Under the pieces are notes generated by a model. The model saw only the letters and a program-made list of their open reading frames with translations. It did not search any database and was not told where the DNA came from. DNA of 64,000 bases, from the NCBI GenBank assembly GCA_948474755.1, contig CAOLHI010000424.1, positions 806,001 through 870,000 on the forward strand, read 5' to 3'. Below are positions 49,401 to 54,025 of the stretch, piece by piece; within the stretch, counting starts at the first letter, position 1, and the number at the start of each line of letters is the position of its first letter. Source of the stretch: Ctenosaura bakeri (Eukaryota; Chordata; Lepidosauria; Squamata; Iguanidae). A program made the position numbers and the translations under genes.

Positions 49401-50340
49401 GATCTTTCCCTTACCTTTTTAGGCACTGGCAAGACTCTGGGTTCATGATCATTTATGTGACTGGGCGACCAGACATGCAGAAGCACCGTGTGGTAGCTTG
49501 GCTTACCCAGCACAATTTTCCCCATGGCATTGTCTCTTTCTGTGATGGCCTCACGCATGATCCCCTCCGCCAGAAGGCTGCCTTTCTACAGGGTCTTCAA
49601 CAGGAGGTATGAGAGCATTTGGCAGAAGCATCAGATACTGTTCTCTTGAGAAGGACTCAAGCACAATGGGGGAGGGTCTGGGACTGTAATTCTGGGCATG
49701 TAGGGGTGTCTTAAAGAGCACCTCAGAAGAAACAAGATAGAAGCATGGGAGAAAAATTACTAGTGTCTTTATTTATTGCAGGCAGAGGTCACCATTGTGG
49801 CTGCCTATGGATCCACCAAGGATATCTCAGTGTATAGTTCCTTAGGACTTCCTCCAGCTCAAATCTACATTGTGGGCCGGGCTGTAAAAAAATTACAAAG
49901 CCAATGCCAGGTATGAGGTTTTGTGTTACCAGGAGTGAAGGTGGGGTTCAGGTTGTGGGGATCAGGTTATAAGGGAAACAGAATAATTGGGGAGCCTACA
50001 AAGTCTGTGTCTTGTCAAGAAGTGGAGGTAAGAGGGGTTAAAGAACACACAAATGAAAGCTGCTGTAATCTGTCTTTCTCTGCAGTTCCTCTCAGATGGC
50101 TACGTTGCACACCTGGCACAGCTAGAAGCAGCTTCTCTTGCCCATTCACCAAAGGGGACAACGAGGCCCACACTGGGCAAAGGCAGCTATGGCTGTCCTG
50201 CCCCTGTTGACTTTTTGCGCAAGCAGAGCCAGCTGTTGCGCTCACGAGGACAGAGCCAGGCTGAACGAGAAGGAGGAGGGAGCGCTCAGCCCCGAGCCAA
50301 GACACGTAGTGTCAGCCTCAAGTTGGAGAGTGAGGAGTAG
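10362..50340 (+). CDS. PITPNM1: PITPNM1, membrane-associated phosphatidylinositol transfer protein 1 (Nir2), whole spliced gene
   Basis: Twenty-three coding exons join in phase to 1258 codons plus stop; the human protein is about 1244 residues. Domain order is that of the RdgB/Nir family. Residues 1 to about 255 form a PITP lipid-transfer domain, with Thr59 and Lys61 at the family positions. An acidic FFAT motif, EFFDAHE, lies at 343-349. A DDHD domain runs from about 705 to 930. An LNS2 (HAD-like) domain runs from about 1040 to 1170 with SIDGS and [10 protein letters not shown] motifs. Known family role: it moves phosphatidylinositol and phosphatidic acid between ER and plasma membrane, binding VAP proteins through FFAT, and refills PIP2 after phospholipase C signalling. 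The start is the ATG at 10362 (A at -3), where homologues begin with [11 protein letters not shown]. All introns are GT-AG. The 7.2-kb intron after coding exon 19 contains a complete DIRS retrotransposon. The gene looks functional; PITPNM2 and PITPNM3 fit less well by sequence. Confidence 0.96.
10641..10855 (+). CDS. PITPNM1: PITPNM1 coding exon 2
   Basis: Encodes residues 27-98 of the PITP domain. It includes the Gly-rich loop and the [14 protein letters not shown] stretch that carries Thr59 and Lys61, the positions known in PI-transfer proteins for inositol headgroup contact. Acceptor 'cccccag', donor 'gtaaag', ending in phase 2. The next intron is only 124 bases. Confidence 0.95.
10980..11101 (+). 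CDS. PITPNM1: PITPNM1 coding exon 3
   Basis: Encodes residues 98-139 of the PITP domain, including [17 protein letters not shown], a highly conserved PITP signature. Acceptor 'cctgcag', donor 'gtaagt'. The following 713-base intron carries a decayed MITE at 11502-11747. Confidence 0.95.
11502..11747. mobile_element. decayed MITE with inverted arms
   Basis: gttgtagcagtgtgatacca on the left opposes atcaaagtaatacaactgtg on the right, around the common reptile core 'tttgtagtttagtgag / ctacaaatcccacag'. It lies in the intron after coding exon 3. Confidence 0.5.
11815..12036 (+). CDS. PITPNM1: PITPNM1 coding exon 4
   Basis: Encodes residues 139-213 of the PITP domain, with [31 protein letters not shown] and IEQFIHDVG, all typical of class IIA PITPs. 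Acceptor 'cctgcag', donor 'gtgagc'. The 2.8-kb intron that follows holds half of a hairpin MITE (13062-13156) and otherwise unrecognised AT-rich DNA. Confidence 0.95.
13062..13156. mobile_element. half of a palindromic MITE
   Basis: The right arm only: cccttccctaaactgcaaac through gtgcggaaatggcc, with a 6-base internal duplication (gttgaagttgaaag). The left arm is missing. Confidence 0.7.
14862..15173 (+). CDS. PITPNM1: PITPNM1 coding exon 5
   Basis: Encodes residues 213-317. It finishes the PITP domain ([16 protein letters not shown], then [13 protein letters not shown]) and begins the low-complexity linker, ending in a Ser-rich run ([11 protein letters not shown]) that is conserved in Nir2. 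Acceptor 'ccttcag', donor 'gtgagt', phase 1. Confidence 0.95.
16374..16562 (+). repeat. tRNA-derived SINE of squamate type
   Basis: Opens gagccagagcatggcatagt, then a degenerate B-box-like ggttcgattct, then gaaacccactgggtgacctt, and ends atgacttgaaggcacacagc. This is the layout of an abundant iguanian-lizard SINE. It lies in the intron after coding exon 5. Confidence 0.75.
16870..17450 (+). mobile_element. L2-like LINE 3' remnant
   Basis: The open frame 16928-17254 reads [18 protein letters not shown] and [20 protein letters not shown], a decayed version of the 'LQxVQNAAARL ... KALHGLAPxYL' C-terminal signature of L2/CR1-type LINEs. An AT-rich 3' tail follows. It is not a host gene. Confidence 0.6.
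17615..17710 (+). CDS. PITPNM1: PITPNM1 coding exon 6, most of the FFAT motif
   Basis: Encodes residues 317-349, including [19 protein letters not shown] and then the FFAT core EFFDAH, whose final Glu is completed by the next exon. FFAT motifs bind the MSP domain of VAP-A/B and place Nir2 at ER contact sites. There are two possible tandem 'gcag' acceptors; the upstream one (exon start 17615) gives AAVSP, which best matches mammals. Confidence 0.93.
18160..18235 (-). repeat. 3' fragment of the tRNA-like repeat, minus strand
   Basis: ctgccttatactgaatcagg followed by ttccatcttgctcagtattg is the reverse of the usual 3' part of the family seen at 33855. Confidence 0.5.
18624..18731 (+). CDS. PITPNM1: PITPNM1 coding exon 7
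   Basis: Encodes residues 349-385. It completes the FFAT Glu and continues with the acidic stretch [20 protein letters not shown] found in Nir2. Acceptor 'ccctag', donor 'gtaaga'. The next intron (2.0 kb) contains a CR1 3' end at 19850-20408 and a hairpin MITE fragment near 19344. Confidence 0.95.
19344..19383. mobile_element. short fragment of a palindromic MITE
   Basis: About 40 bases matching the inner right arm (ggcccctccctaaactgc... ccaggattccatag). The rest of the element is absent. Confidence 0.55.
19850..20408 (+). mobile_element. CR1 LINE 3' end
   Basis: ttagacctcatctgtgtcca, agcatgtccagaagagggtg, gctaccaaaatgg-like and gaggacatgatagcc-like segments give a decayed CR1 ORF2 end and 3' UTR. 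It terminates in the characteristic ctatgattctgtgattct tail. It lies in the intron after coding exon 7. Confidence 0.8.
20743..20804 (+). CDS. PITPNM1: PITPNM1 coding exon 8
   Basis: A short exon encoding residues 385-405 of the poorly conserved acidic linker. Support comes mainly from splice sites (acceptor 'tttccag', donor 'gtgagc') and from its exact joining of the phases of exons 7 and 9. Confidence 0.85.
20903..21124. mobile_element. MITE with diverged inverted arms
   Basis: The left end ggcccattcacat with ctattattctacttaaactg opposes agtagaatcatagctctata and gtgaatgagcc on the right. The inner part resembles the palindromic MITE family (tccctaagctgcatagccca). It lies in the intron after coding exon 8. 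Confidence 0.6.
21546..21787 (+). CDS. PITPNM1: PITPNM1 coding exon 9
   Basis: Encodes residues 406-486, with [24 protein letters not shown] and [19 protein letters not shown]. This is the conserved central region between the linker and the DDHD domain. Acceptor 'tccacag', donor 'gtagga', phase 2. Confidence 0.95.
22452..22641 (+). CDS. PITPNM1: PITPNM1 coding exon 10
   Basis: Encodes residues 486-549, containing [20 protein letters not shown] and [11 protein letters not shown], near-identical to mammalian Nir2. Acceptor 'tcccag', donor 'gtgagg', phase 0. The following 1-kb intron holds a short MITE fragment (about 22715-22800). Confidence 0.95.
23678..23785 (+). CDS. PITPNM1: PITPNM1 coding exon 11
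   Basis: Encodes residues 550-585: [19 protein letters not shown] followed by the [11 protein letters not shown] basic/Ser segment conserved in the family. Acceptor 'cctgtag', donor 'gtcagt' (a weaker donor than its neighbours), phase 0. Confidence 0.94.
24122..24306 (+). CDS. PITPNM1: PITPNM1 coding exon 12
   Basis: Encodes residues 586-647: [16 protein letters not shown] followed by a variable Pro/Gly-rich linker. Acceptor 'ttttag', donor 'gtgagc', phase 2. The 1.9-kb intron that follows contains CA/TG microsatellites at about 25424-25443 and 26010-26036 and otherwise nothing recognised. Confidence 0.93.
25424..25443. repeat. CA microsatellite
   Basis: Alternating CA near 25424-25441. TG-rich runs also occur at about 25590-25612 and 26010-26036 in the same intron. 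Confidence 0.8.
26010..26036. repeat. TG microsatellite
   Basis: An uninterrupted gt run, flanked by gagtgagt and gcatgcacatgcg. Confidence 0.85.
26241..26509 (+). CDS. PITPNM1: PITPNM1 coding exon 13, start of the DDHD domain
   Basis: Encodes residues 647-737. After a Ser-rich linker it enters the DDHD domain at about residue 705 with [20 protein letters not shown] and [15 protein letters not shown] domains are putative metal-binding modules shared with PA-preferring phospholipases A1. Acceptor 'aagacag', donor 'gtaaga'. Confidence 0.95.
26706..26876 (+). CDS. PITPNM1: PITPNM1 coding exon 14
   Basis: Encodes residues 737-794 of the DDHD domain: [20 protein letters not shown] then ASRLEPLL and [12 protein letters not shown], almost invariant in the family. 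Acceptor 'ccttcag', donor 'gtgaga'. The next intron (2.1 kb) carries the palindromic element at 28073-28275. Confidence 0.95.
28073..28275. mobile_element. palindromic MITE, related family, with internal spacer
   Basis: Arms carrying acacagttatagtgctatt, ccactttcaacatcct and gtttgcagtttaggga face each other across a spacer of about 45 bases, and the end reads aaaggccc. The inner arm sequence is shared with the 174-bp palindromes; the outer ends differ. Confidence 0.7.
28986..29138 (+). CDS. PITPNM1: PITPNM1 coding exon 15
   Basis: Encodes residues 794-845, with [22 protein letters not shown] and NEVVK, a variable insert inside the DDHD region of Nir2. Acceptor 'ggcttag', donor 'gtgagt' directly after AAGA. 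The following 3.7-kb intron holds three SINE copies (about 29385, 29795 and 30655). Confidence 0.94.
29385..29490 (-). repeat. SINE 3' fragment, minus strand
   Basis: gttgttgtgtgccagcaagt followed by tatgttgaccctgtgaataa resembles the 3' tail and body of a lizard SINE in reverse. It is short and diverged. Confidence 0.45.
29795..30013 (+). repeat. 5S-rRNA-derived SINE
   Basis: The head matches the 3' half of 5S rRNA (tctgatcttggaagctaagc, ggttagtagttggatgggag). The body ends atgacttgaaggcacatac, the same tail as the tRNA-derived SINE at 16374. It is not a functional 5S gene because the 5' part and the internal promoter context are missing. Confidence 0.7.
30655..30835 (-). repeat. tRNA-derived SINE, minus strand, diverged
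   Basis: ttgtgtgccttccagtaatt, tatcatgggcttttcatggc, aggtcagccagtgggtttc and attcaaaccct follow the SINE order in reverse. It lies in the intron after coding exon 15. Confidence 0.65.
32871..33019 (+). CDS. PITPNM1: PITPNM1 coding exon 16
   Basis: Encodes residues 845-894: [20 protein letters not shown] and [20 protein letters not shown], the C-terminal conserved core of the DDHD domain. Acceptor 'ctctag', donor 'gtacca', phase 0. Confidence 0.95.
33855..34010 (+). repeat. tRNA-like interspersed repeat (SINE-type)
   Basis: tgtaggtcactgatagagca, gcggaaggcttcagtttcat and tggcatctctggttaaaaag match a common squamate repeat with a tRNA-like head. A reverse fragment of its 3' end occurs at 18160-18235. 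Confidence 0.5.
34321..34431 (+). CDS. PITPNM1: PITPNM1 coding exon 17
   Basis: Encodes residues 895-931, ending the DDHD domain with [20 protein letters not shown] and KIR. Acceptor 'gttgcag', donor 'gtatgc', phase 0. The 2.5-kb intron that follows holds a hAT-like MITE at 34901-35375. Confidence 0.95.
34901..35375. mobile_element. hAT-like non-autonomous element
   Basis: Begins cagtggttcttaaccttttc and ends aggttaagaatgcct, a partly matching inverted pair typical of hAT (Charlie-like) termini. The interior (cataacttttgaacagtttg, tttttgagatcagtgt) is shared with 2583-2910. Confidence 0.6.
36953..37069 (+). CDS. PITPNM1: PITPNM1 coding exon 18
   Basis: Encodes residues 932-970: [20 protein letters not shown] and [17 protein letters not shown], the segment between DDHD and LNS2. 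Acceptor 'tttccag', donor 'gtaaca', phase 0. Confidence 0.95.
38543..39306. mobile_element. Tigger/pogo-like non-autonomous DNA transposon with TA duplication
   Basis: Termini caggtgtacctctgtta and taattgaggtacatctg are inverted and flanked by TA on both sides (38541 and 39307), as expected for the Tc1/mariner-pogo superfamily. The caggyrtacctc start is Tigger-like. The interior has no intact transposase. It lies in the intron after coding exon 18. Confidence 0.6.
39542..39690 (+). CDS. PITPNM1: PITPNM1 coding exon 19
   Basis: Encodes residues 971-1020: [20 protein letters not shown] and [10 protein letters not shown], leading into LNS2. Acceptor 'ctcacag', donor 'gtgagt'. The next intron is 7.2 kb, of which 6.1 kb is a DIRS element in sense orientation, so transcripts must read through it and splice over it. 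Confidence 0.95.
39755..40215. mobile_element. GC-rich non-autonomous element next to DIRS copy A
   Basis: Starts ggccctttttgcatgg and is markedly GC- and CpG-rich until about 40070. It contains ttttcggctggaactgaaaa, closely shared with the element at 48527. A CT microsatellite (40089-40122) and an AT-rich stretch follow up to the DIRS left end. A matching right terminus was not found, so the extent is uncertain. Confidence 0.5.
40089..40122. repeat. CT microsatellite
   Basis: A near-perfect ct run with one gt interruption, about 95 bases upstream of DIRS copy A. Confidence 0.8.
40216..40386 (+). repeat. left inverted terminal repeat of DIRS copy A
   Basis: Starts ttcttcgtggtctctgtgcc and is the reverse complement, with small differences, of 46103-46302. 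The left terminus is shorter than the right one, as usual in DIRS elements. Confidence 0.88.
40543..42999 (+). CDS. DIRS copy A ORF1, Gag-like protein with zinc-binding cysteines and an RS-rich domain
   Basis: 818 codons from ATG to TGA at 42997. Residues about 6-45 contain a Cys/His cluster ([21 protein letters not shown]) that looks zinc-binding. A lysine run ([14 protein letters not shown]) near residue 150 could be a nuclear localisation signal. Residues about 225-380 are Arg/Ser-rich with repeated RSRS and SPRY/SPRR dipeptides, like the RS domains of splicing proteins. The C-terminal third ([19 protein letters not shown], then [15 protein letters not shown]) has a more globular composition. 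A structural role in the particle or in nucleic-acid binding is inferred from its position as first ORF. The ORF2 frame opens directly after the stop. Confidence 0.85.
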   Translation: MSALFKKCVSCGRKVALNDGHKECLFCLGESHNTRTCPICRDFTPQTLRNRSARLKSYCWEQSLRAIDETSTSKMADKKTTTPSMVLAAAVPSTSSVSGSVPARTPISALPRIPKLSAAAKSAKGSSTARKAEAPLKETPVKKRPAPDGDKGKEKEKKKKKKKEKKRSPAGDVQPPTPPPTQQPSKGRGESVDLSDDEIEDVPQQRPDSPVADPPTLVEEHHRPSSRRRSADLQQRETSASPERRSTSFRSRSRSSERPVASPPPRETREEQPRSSASRYTSASYVARYARESEWRERPASYRSHSPSYRDRYHRDPSRWETFRRSRSPRRQRESRSPRGDEARYHRHRSRSPSDRRSFSRSPSPRYHRAREPSPRYRAISPPPRVTATTTRPTESVVTERAKTTSACQTTPVTTKKVKSVVSQPKRDAATTTVPAAEKPRKATPVATAKEPESERREDSPSSESNDSSAESEVSEAASQESPPLGFGDPIPDSAPEDVHQFSAMLLRMATTLGLKIADAEPEDDDPAFSVFEEKQPATAPLPLLPRISRLVKAAWDRPASAQPIPQRLEHLYRVQKDNTGYLFNHPAPNSVVVESAQTKGSGRQHTTPPDKEGRKLDAYARRFYSAASLQIRLSNTQACLAAYLKKVLDRLQPAMEAVPEDIRQASLVIFNEAISIARQQMASSRHAVEIASRVMAGSIGLRRHAWLWPADIQEDTRRRIEDLPFDGEGLFNSSTDEALDNLVKARLTAKKIGLQPATQARRTSAFRPSWRRSSTSSFQRSAQSGQSRPSSGSSARRTVRRRPASSKKSSSETKSRF
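43001..44914 (+). CDS. DIRS copy A ORF2, reverse transcriptase and RNase H
   Basis: About 637 codons. The RT core runs over residues 60-270: [43 protein letters not shown] and the catalytic box YLDDW (Asp codons at 43640 and 43643). RNase H follows with [39 protein letters not shown] and [14 protein letters not shown], so the D-E-D-D set is complete. No ATG is present at the frame's 5' end; the frame opens at GTG 43001 next to the ORF1 stop, so expression may use readthrough, reinitiation or a spliced message. The 3' third overlaps the recombinase frame. RT and RNase H make the DNA copy from element RNA. Confidence 0.92.
   Translation: MPGRTYQYPLFSLPSALGDRPTLARHLAEWQHVTTDSWVLSIVRLGYAIEFHDIPPRGAYYSTPSSPALLEEIQSLLQKGAIERLPQEAKTTGFFSRYFTVPKADGTLRPILDLRGVNYYIRPKRFKMVTIPSILPFLHRGDWFASIDLRDAYFHIAIRPQHRRYLRFAVDDTCYQYKVLPFGLSTAPRVFTKCMAPVVSFLRTKGASVFPYLDDWLLVASCKQRLYHDVHMTLSLLTCLGLRVNPKKSHLEPARILDFIGATLDSTSARAYLPESRAQTLIRAAAHARTAPTLSARSVQQLLGYMAATTAVTYLARLRARPLQHWFVRIFDPLRDEQTLRLQLPEDVRSSLRWWQSRRNLVSGMPFQQPTPKVTVTTDASLYGWGAHCGDLRVRDRWTDDETALHINALELLAVWKALRAFRHTVAGRTVLILTDNTTAVCYINRQGGTHSTTLLHIALDLWEWCIRLHTHPVAVHLAGQENTTADALSRDTSSHHEWSLSEEALRLIRDRWGKPSIDLFATRENAKCRRFCSRAGHDRASIGDAFQFSWTGELLYAFPPFPLLGRTISKILADRADAILVAPYWPRQHWFAPLLQAARNDLLRLPPTPDLLSHSGGRVLHPDLPRLALHAWRISH
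44386..45927 (+). CDS. DIRS copy A ORF3, tyrosine recombinase
   Basis: The open frame ends at TAG 45925. The recognisable part begins about 44900 with [20 protein letters not shown], the SAM-like core-binding domain. The catalytic domain has [14 protein letters not shown] (first Arg), [15 protein letters not shown] (the HxxR pair at 45751-45762), [11 protein letters not shown] and the tyrosine nucleophile at 45859. The R-H-R-Y set is complete. The first ~500 bases overlap the RT/RNase H frame and are probably not functional recombinase; the true start is unknown. Family role: site-specific insertion of the circular cDNA. Confidence 0.9.
   Translation: MGMVHSPAHASRGGSPGRAGEHHGRRPQQGHLIPSRMVPLRRGTQTDSRPLGQTIHRPLRDQGKREVSPILLQSGPRSRLHRGRFPVFVDRGTPLRVPAVPVARPDDIEDPRRPSRRDPGSPILAEATLVRTTATSCTKRPAPVATDTGPALPLRRPSPPSGPATPGPPCLEDIALDDPVLGTVLVAARKESTRRNYQYKWRRFLTFTNERSEPVSPAGLSTVLHFLLHLRQQGLAFPSLKVYLSAIVAYQPPRSAASAFFRNDTVKRFLKGLHHLYPPVSPPLPPWSLSLVLSQLTKPPFEPMATSDDRLLTMKTAFLVAVTSARRAGEITALRSDEPFTVFHRDKVVLRPDISFLPKVVSSFHLNQDIILPAFFPNPTTSLERSLHSLDVRRALAFYKDRTASFRQTPHLFVCYGRRRKGLKVSTQRFSKWVVRTIQLAYELARKPPPVLLRAHSTRAVATSAALLRGVDLHELCRVATWSQPSTFVRHYRLDCRSRRDARFGREVLASVL
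45966..46060 (+). repeat. internal complementary region of DIRS copy A
   Basis: The first part is the reverse complement of the element's left end (tgtatgaaggcacagagacc). The second is the reverse complement of its right end (gtggttcttcgagtggtcat). They meet at a GAA-rich junction. In DIRS elements this region is thought to template joining of the ends into a circle. Confidence 0.88.
46103..46302 (+). repeat. right inverted terminal repeat of DIRS copy A
   Basis: The inverted copy of the left repeat, with about 30 extra outer bases (ttacaggtaagcaacctgtt). Part of the outer end matches the internal complementary region in inverse orientation. Confidence 0.88.
46928..47077 (+). CDS. PITPNM1: PITPNM1 coding exon 20, LNS2 domain
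   Basis: Encodes residues 1020-1070: [16 protein letters not shown] then [20 protein letters not shown]. The SIDGS motif corresponds to the DxDG/T loop of HAD-like LNS2 domains, which bind phosphatidic acid. Acceptor 'tccacag', donor 'gtaagt'. It is the first coding exon after the DIRS insertion. Confidence 0.95.
47457..47624. mobile_element. palindromic MITE, same family, imperfect arms
   Basis: Begins ggccatttccgcac and ends gtgcggaaag with the same internal sequence order, but the two arms carry independent differences (for example ctatcaacctcc against ggatgttgaaagtgg). This suggests an older copy. It lies in the intron after coding exon 20. Confidence 0.8.
48527..48918. mobile_element. 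GC-rich non-autonomous element with short terminal inverted repeats
   Basis: Begins ggccctttccacatgg and ends gtgcagaaagagcc, an imperfect inverted pair. The interior is CpG-rich and shares the cattttcggctgga/actgaaa motif with the element at 39755. No coding capacity. It lies in the intron after coding exon 20. Confidence 0.6.
49215..49325. repeat. fragment of the 'ctacaactcccatcat' MITE family
   Basis: agccctccagatgctgtggg and tacagttgtcatcagcagtt match a widespread reptile hAT-like MITE core. Similar fragments occur near 14480-14600, 19550-19670, 22715-22800, 34085-34155, 46530-46655, 48145-48200, 52185-52300 and 52465-52575. All are short and decayed. Confidence 0.5.
49423..49606 (+). 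CDS. PITPNM1: PITPNM1 coding exon 21
   Basis: Encodes residues 1070-1131 of LNS2: [16 protein letters not shown] and [20 protein letters not shown], nearly identical to mammals. Acceptor 'ttttag', donor 'gtatga', phase 0. Confidence 0.95.
49782..49910 (+). CDS. PITPNM1: PITPNM1 coding exon 22
   Basis: Encodes residues 1132-1174, the end of the LNS2 domain ([19 protein letters not shown], starting [14 protein letters not shown]). Acceptor 'attgcag', donor 'gtatga', phase 0. Confidence 0.95.
50086..50340 (+). CDS. PITPNM1: PITPNM1 coding exon 23 with stop codon
   Basis: Encodes residues 1175-1258 and TAG at 50338-50340. [15 protein letters not shown] is followed by a basic tail ([20 protein letters not shown]) and ends [10 protein letters not shown], the exact Nir2 C-terminal pattern. 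Acceptor 'ctgcag'. Confidence 0.96.
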   Translation, partial: FLSDGYVAHLAQLEAASLAHSPKGTTRPTLGKGSYGCPAPVDFLRKQSQLLRSRGQSQAEREGGGSAQPRAKTRSVSLKLESEE

Positions 50341-51224
50341 GCCCTGGAAGGAAAGTCTTTGCATTTTCTGACTTGCAGTGGCTGGTGCCAGGACTGGACC
50401 TGCGAGAGGCCGCAGACGTGTGAGAGAGGAGCCAAGAACACCAGGCAGAGAAGAAGAGAGAGAGGAAAGGAGAGTCTCTGCCCTGCAGAGGCTGCAAGCT
50501 GGGATACAGTGCCACTAAGACAGGAGGGGAGAACTTCTGTATAATCCCAGAAGTTGCTTCTGTTCCCCTCAGTTCCAGCTCCTGGCTCCTGTTTGTGGTC
50601 CCCTTTGACCCACAGTTCAGCCAACATCCCTCAACTCATACCTCCTGGGGAATTGGGGAGGGAGGGAGGGGGGACAGTGGGAGTGTGTCATATTAGCCTG
50701 ACTAATTGTGTTGCATTATTTGTGAATTGACTGTTCACATTCCTCCTCTTTCCCCAGCTCAAGATTTTTCAGGTCTCTTAAGACTGGGGTATATTCTACT
50801 CTCCCAATCAGATACCAAGTGAGGTGGTAGTGGTCTAGCTCCAGCAGCTTTCCCACATCTTCCCATGTCCCTCTGTGGCTTAGGGAGGGTGTGGTGGCTA
50901 CGGAAAATCTAGACAACAGAGATTCCATCTGCCCCTTTCCTTGAGCGCCTTGCTCCAGCCCAATCCTGCCTGTGCCCTGGTTTCTGGGTGTTTGCATGAT
51001 ACTGCCCCTCCTGTGCATTTATTGTGTCCGGTGCAAGAGAGCACAGGATATCCGGGAATAAGGACAAATCTGTACTCCCTTGTTGACACAGGAGGACTTG
51101 GTTGTTTATTTCATTGTTCAAAATATCTGGAAAGTGGGGAGGTGGGGAGCTGAATCCTGTTTTGAGGGATATTTGGGAGGGGGTTACATTTATCTTTAAA
51201 TGTATTCTAAAACTGAAAAATAAA
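50341..51224 (+). other. PITPNM1: PITPNM1 3' untranslated region
   Basis: About 880 bases run from the stop codon to the AATAAA at 51219-51224. The region is mostly unique sequence with a G-rich run near 50650-50680. No coding potential is supported. Confidence 0.8.
51219..51224 (+). promoter_or_regulatory. PITPNM1: polyadenylation signal AATAAA of PITPNM1
   Basis: A canonical hexamer, followed about 20 bases later by a TG-rich stretch (ctctgtgtgttttg at about 51241). This is the usual hexamer plus GU-rich layout. Cleavage is expected near 51235-51245. Confidence 0.75.
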
Positions 51225-53834
51225 AAAAGGAAAGCCTGAACTCTGTGTGTTTTGAAGTAGCAGCCAGAGAGAGGTCATTGATGCTTCTAGTTCAGTATCT
51301 TCTTTGATTTAAATATTAAAAAGCTCTGAAGACATCTGAAGGTTGGAGCCTTCCTGTCTGAGATTCATGTCTGCAGGAATGGTTACTAGAAGGATTGTAC
51401 AGAAATACAAGTAGAGACAGACTATTCTGTACTCAACTGCTGGAAGCATGGCCTTGCTGTGAAGCCTGAGGTAAAAGATGCTGAAATTACAGATTAACAC
51501 AAAGCCAAACTAAACATAATAAAGATGACTTTCAGCTGGGTGTATGCTTTTCATATAGGAAAGCTGGTGTGTCCATGTGGTAATAAATCCCATCCTAGGA
51601 GAAAAGCAGGATATAAATTCAATAAATGAATGCATGCATGTGCTTTTTCTGTTAAAGCAAATATTTTCAAGACATATTAAACCCTCTTAGTGCAAACTGT
51701 AGTCCCAATTCAATGAGGAGTCTCTGCAAACTCCAGTTTTCAATTGGGTCAAAATGAACCAAAATTCACCACAGGATAATGTATGGTTTGGTCCTGTGAA
51801 CAGATTCTGAGAGTGAAGGCAGATGTAATGTGTAATGAAAAGAAGGTAAGTCTTTTTTTTCCCTAATACTGATCAGGCTGAATTTTAGGAGTATAGTTAG
51901 ATAAAAGTGTGTGGCAGGAAGGGATTTTGGTCAAGGTATGATTTTATTTCTATTGTGTGTCAATGTAAGCAAGAAACACTTTCAGCCTCCTATTTGTAAG
52001 TACCTCTTCTATCAGTAGGGCAGCCTGCATTATTAAATCACTAGAGCAGCCTGCATTCTTAAATTGGATGATGTTTGTGCTATGCGTGAGGACAACCACC
52101 AGCAGCAGATGATCAGCTCTTGGCTCAGCTGTACAGATTCTTACACTGTATGTAAGTAGTCAAATGTAATTTTAGAACAGTGGTCTAAAATATTTGGACC
52201 TTCAGCAGTCCAGATGTTTTGAACATCAACTCCCAGAATCCTCAATCATGCTGACTGTGGCTTCTAGAAGTCTGGAACACCTAGAGAAACCAAGATTGAG
52301 ATGACAGTTTTAGAATGTGGCATATTGTATGTCTAGCAAGTCAGAACTTAGCCAAGCTGTAGCTATTGTTGGCATACAAGCCAATACACATCTACCCTTG
52401 TAGAATGTTTTGGCAAGGTAGGAACTACACTCTTCGATAAATGAGTGAGTTTATGTTCTAAATCATCTGGACAACTTTTGGCCTTCAAAGATGATGTTGG
52501 ACAGTAATTCCCATCATCCCTCACCACCAGCTGTGGGGGCTAGGTCTAATGGGAATTACTTTCTAGCAGTAACTCTGGGATGGAAAGCAAACATTTGGAT
52601 GTCAAGAGAACAGCCCATAATTCATTAGGAGAACCCATAATCTTGGTACATTGTGAAATATTCACATTTTGCATTCGTTAAAGTGGGATTTGACTGATCC
52701 GTTTTAAGACTTGAAGGAAGAGTCAATCTTTCCCCCTTTAAAATGTTCCAATACTTGATTACTGATTTCTGACAACTTTGCCATGTTACCTGAGGCCACC
52801 AGAGCTGCATAATGGCAGTTAATTCAACTCCCATGCATACACATTATCAAACAAACAATAGAAATCTCCAGGGCCGGCATGAGACCAGATTTCAGATAGG
52901 TTAAAGGCCCCCACACACTCTAGCTGTTACCAGGGAGATGCTCAGTCACTGCCAACCCATTTGCCTTGGTAATTTATAGCTGGGAAAGAAATGTGGTTTT
53001 AGCAGCATAGTAATATTTCACCGCTGCTCTCATGCCTGTTCTCATGCAGTAAAGGAACACTATTGCAGTGACATCACATCCTGTAGTTCTTTAAACTATG
53101 TATTAGCAGGGAAATTTGACTCTTAGCAACCATATTTCTTTTTAGAATATGTTAGCTTATTAAAATGGGATTGAATACATCAACAGTGGCACTAATAACA
53201 ACTTAGATATAAATGATGTAAATCGTGCTGATACTGACTGGTGCTAATTGTCCCTGTATCGCAACTTTAAGTAGCATTGATAATAATGGCTCAGATAACT
53301 GTCTCAAGAGACAGAGTGTAAAGCTCCACCCAGGTAGTCCAGGACTGGGAGGTCTCTGAGCATGCCTTTGACATTGTGGCCCTTTCCGAACCCTACCTTT
53401 TTGTGAAGTCGTCTGGTAGGGATCCTGACAGTAGCTCTGTTGGGAAGGGAGTGCAACAGGAGTGCTCCCCTATGCCTTGGCTGGCACATTGAGGAAAGGA
53501 GCGTGAGGGCCACGCCTCTTCCTTCTGTGGTGCGGCTGGGCACTTTTGCAGGCTGTGCTGGGGAGGAAGCACAGCCATTCCACTTCTGTGGCTTCCACAG
53601 GAAAGGTAAGTCCAGAATGGTGGCCCAATCATGTGTCATTGATGAGGAAAACCCATCAATGATTTGATCCACGATTGCACTGCCTGGGGATGGGAGAAAG
53701 ACAGGACTGAAATGACATCATGCAGAAGCGTCGCAATCCCGTCCTCCCCTCTCCATTGTGGGATGAGAGGGTGCTGTGGAAAGGGCTTGTGAGTCCAGCT
53801 ATAAGAACACAAATGGATACCTTACCATCATCTA
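51225..53834. other. intergenic sequence downstream of PITPNM1
   Basis: No supported gene. It contains MITE core fragments at about 52185-52300 and 52465-52575; the rest is unrecognised. Short open frames such as 53304-53672 have no recognisable motif. Confidence 0.45.
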
Positions 53835-54025
53835 CTGCTTTCTGTTGTGTGCTTTCAAGTCATTTCTGACTTATGGGGATCCTAAGGCAACCCTATCATG
53901 GGGTTTTCTGGACCTGAGAATGTGATGCATCCAAGGTCACCCAATGGGTTTCCATGGCTAAGTGGGGAATCAAACTCAAGTCTCCAAGTTTGTAGTCCAG
54001 TGCTCAAACCACTATTCCACACTGA
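53835..54025 (-). repeat. tRNA-derived SINE, minus strand
   Basis: Reverse complement of the same family as at 16374: tgtgtgctttcaagtcattt at the left (the 3' tail) through tcacccaatgggtttccatg to the tRNA-like head near 54020. Confidence 0.75.
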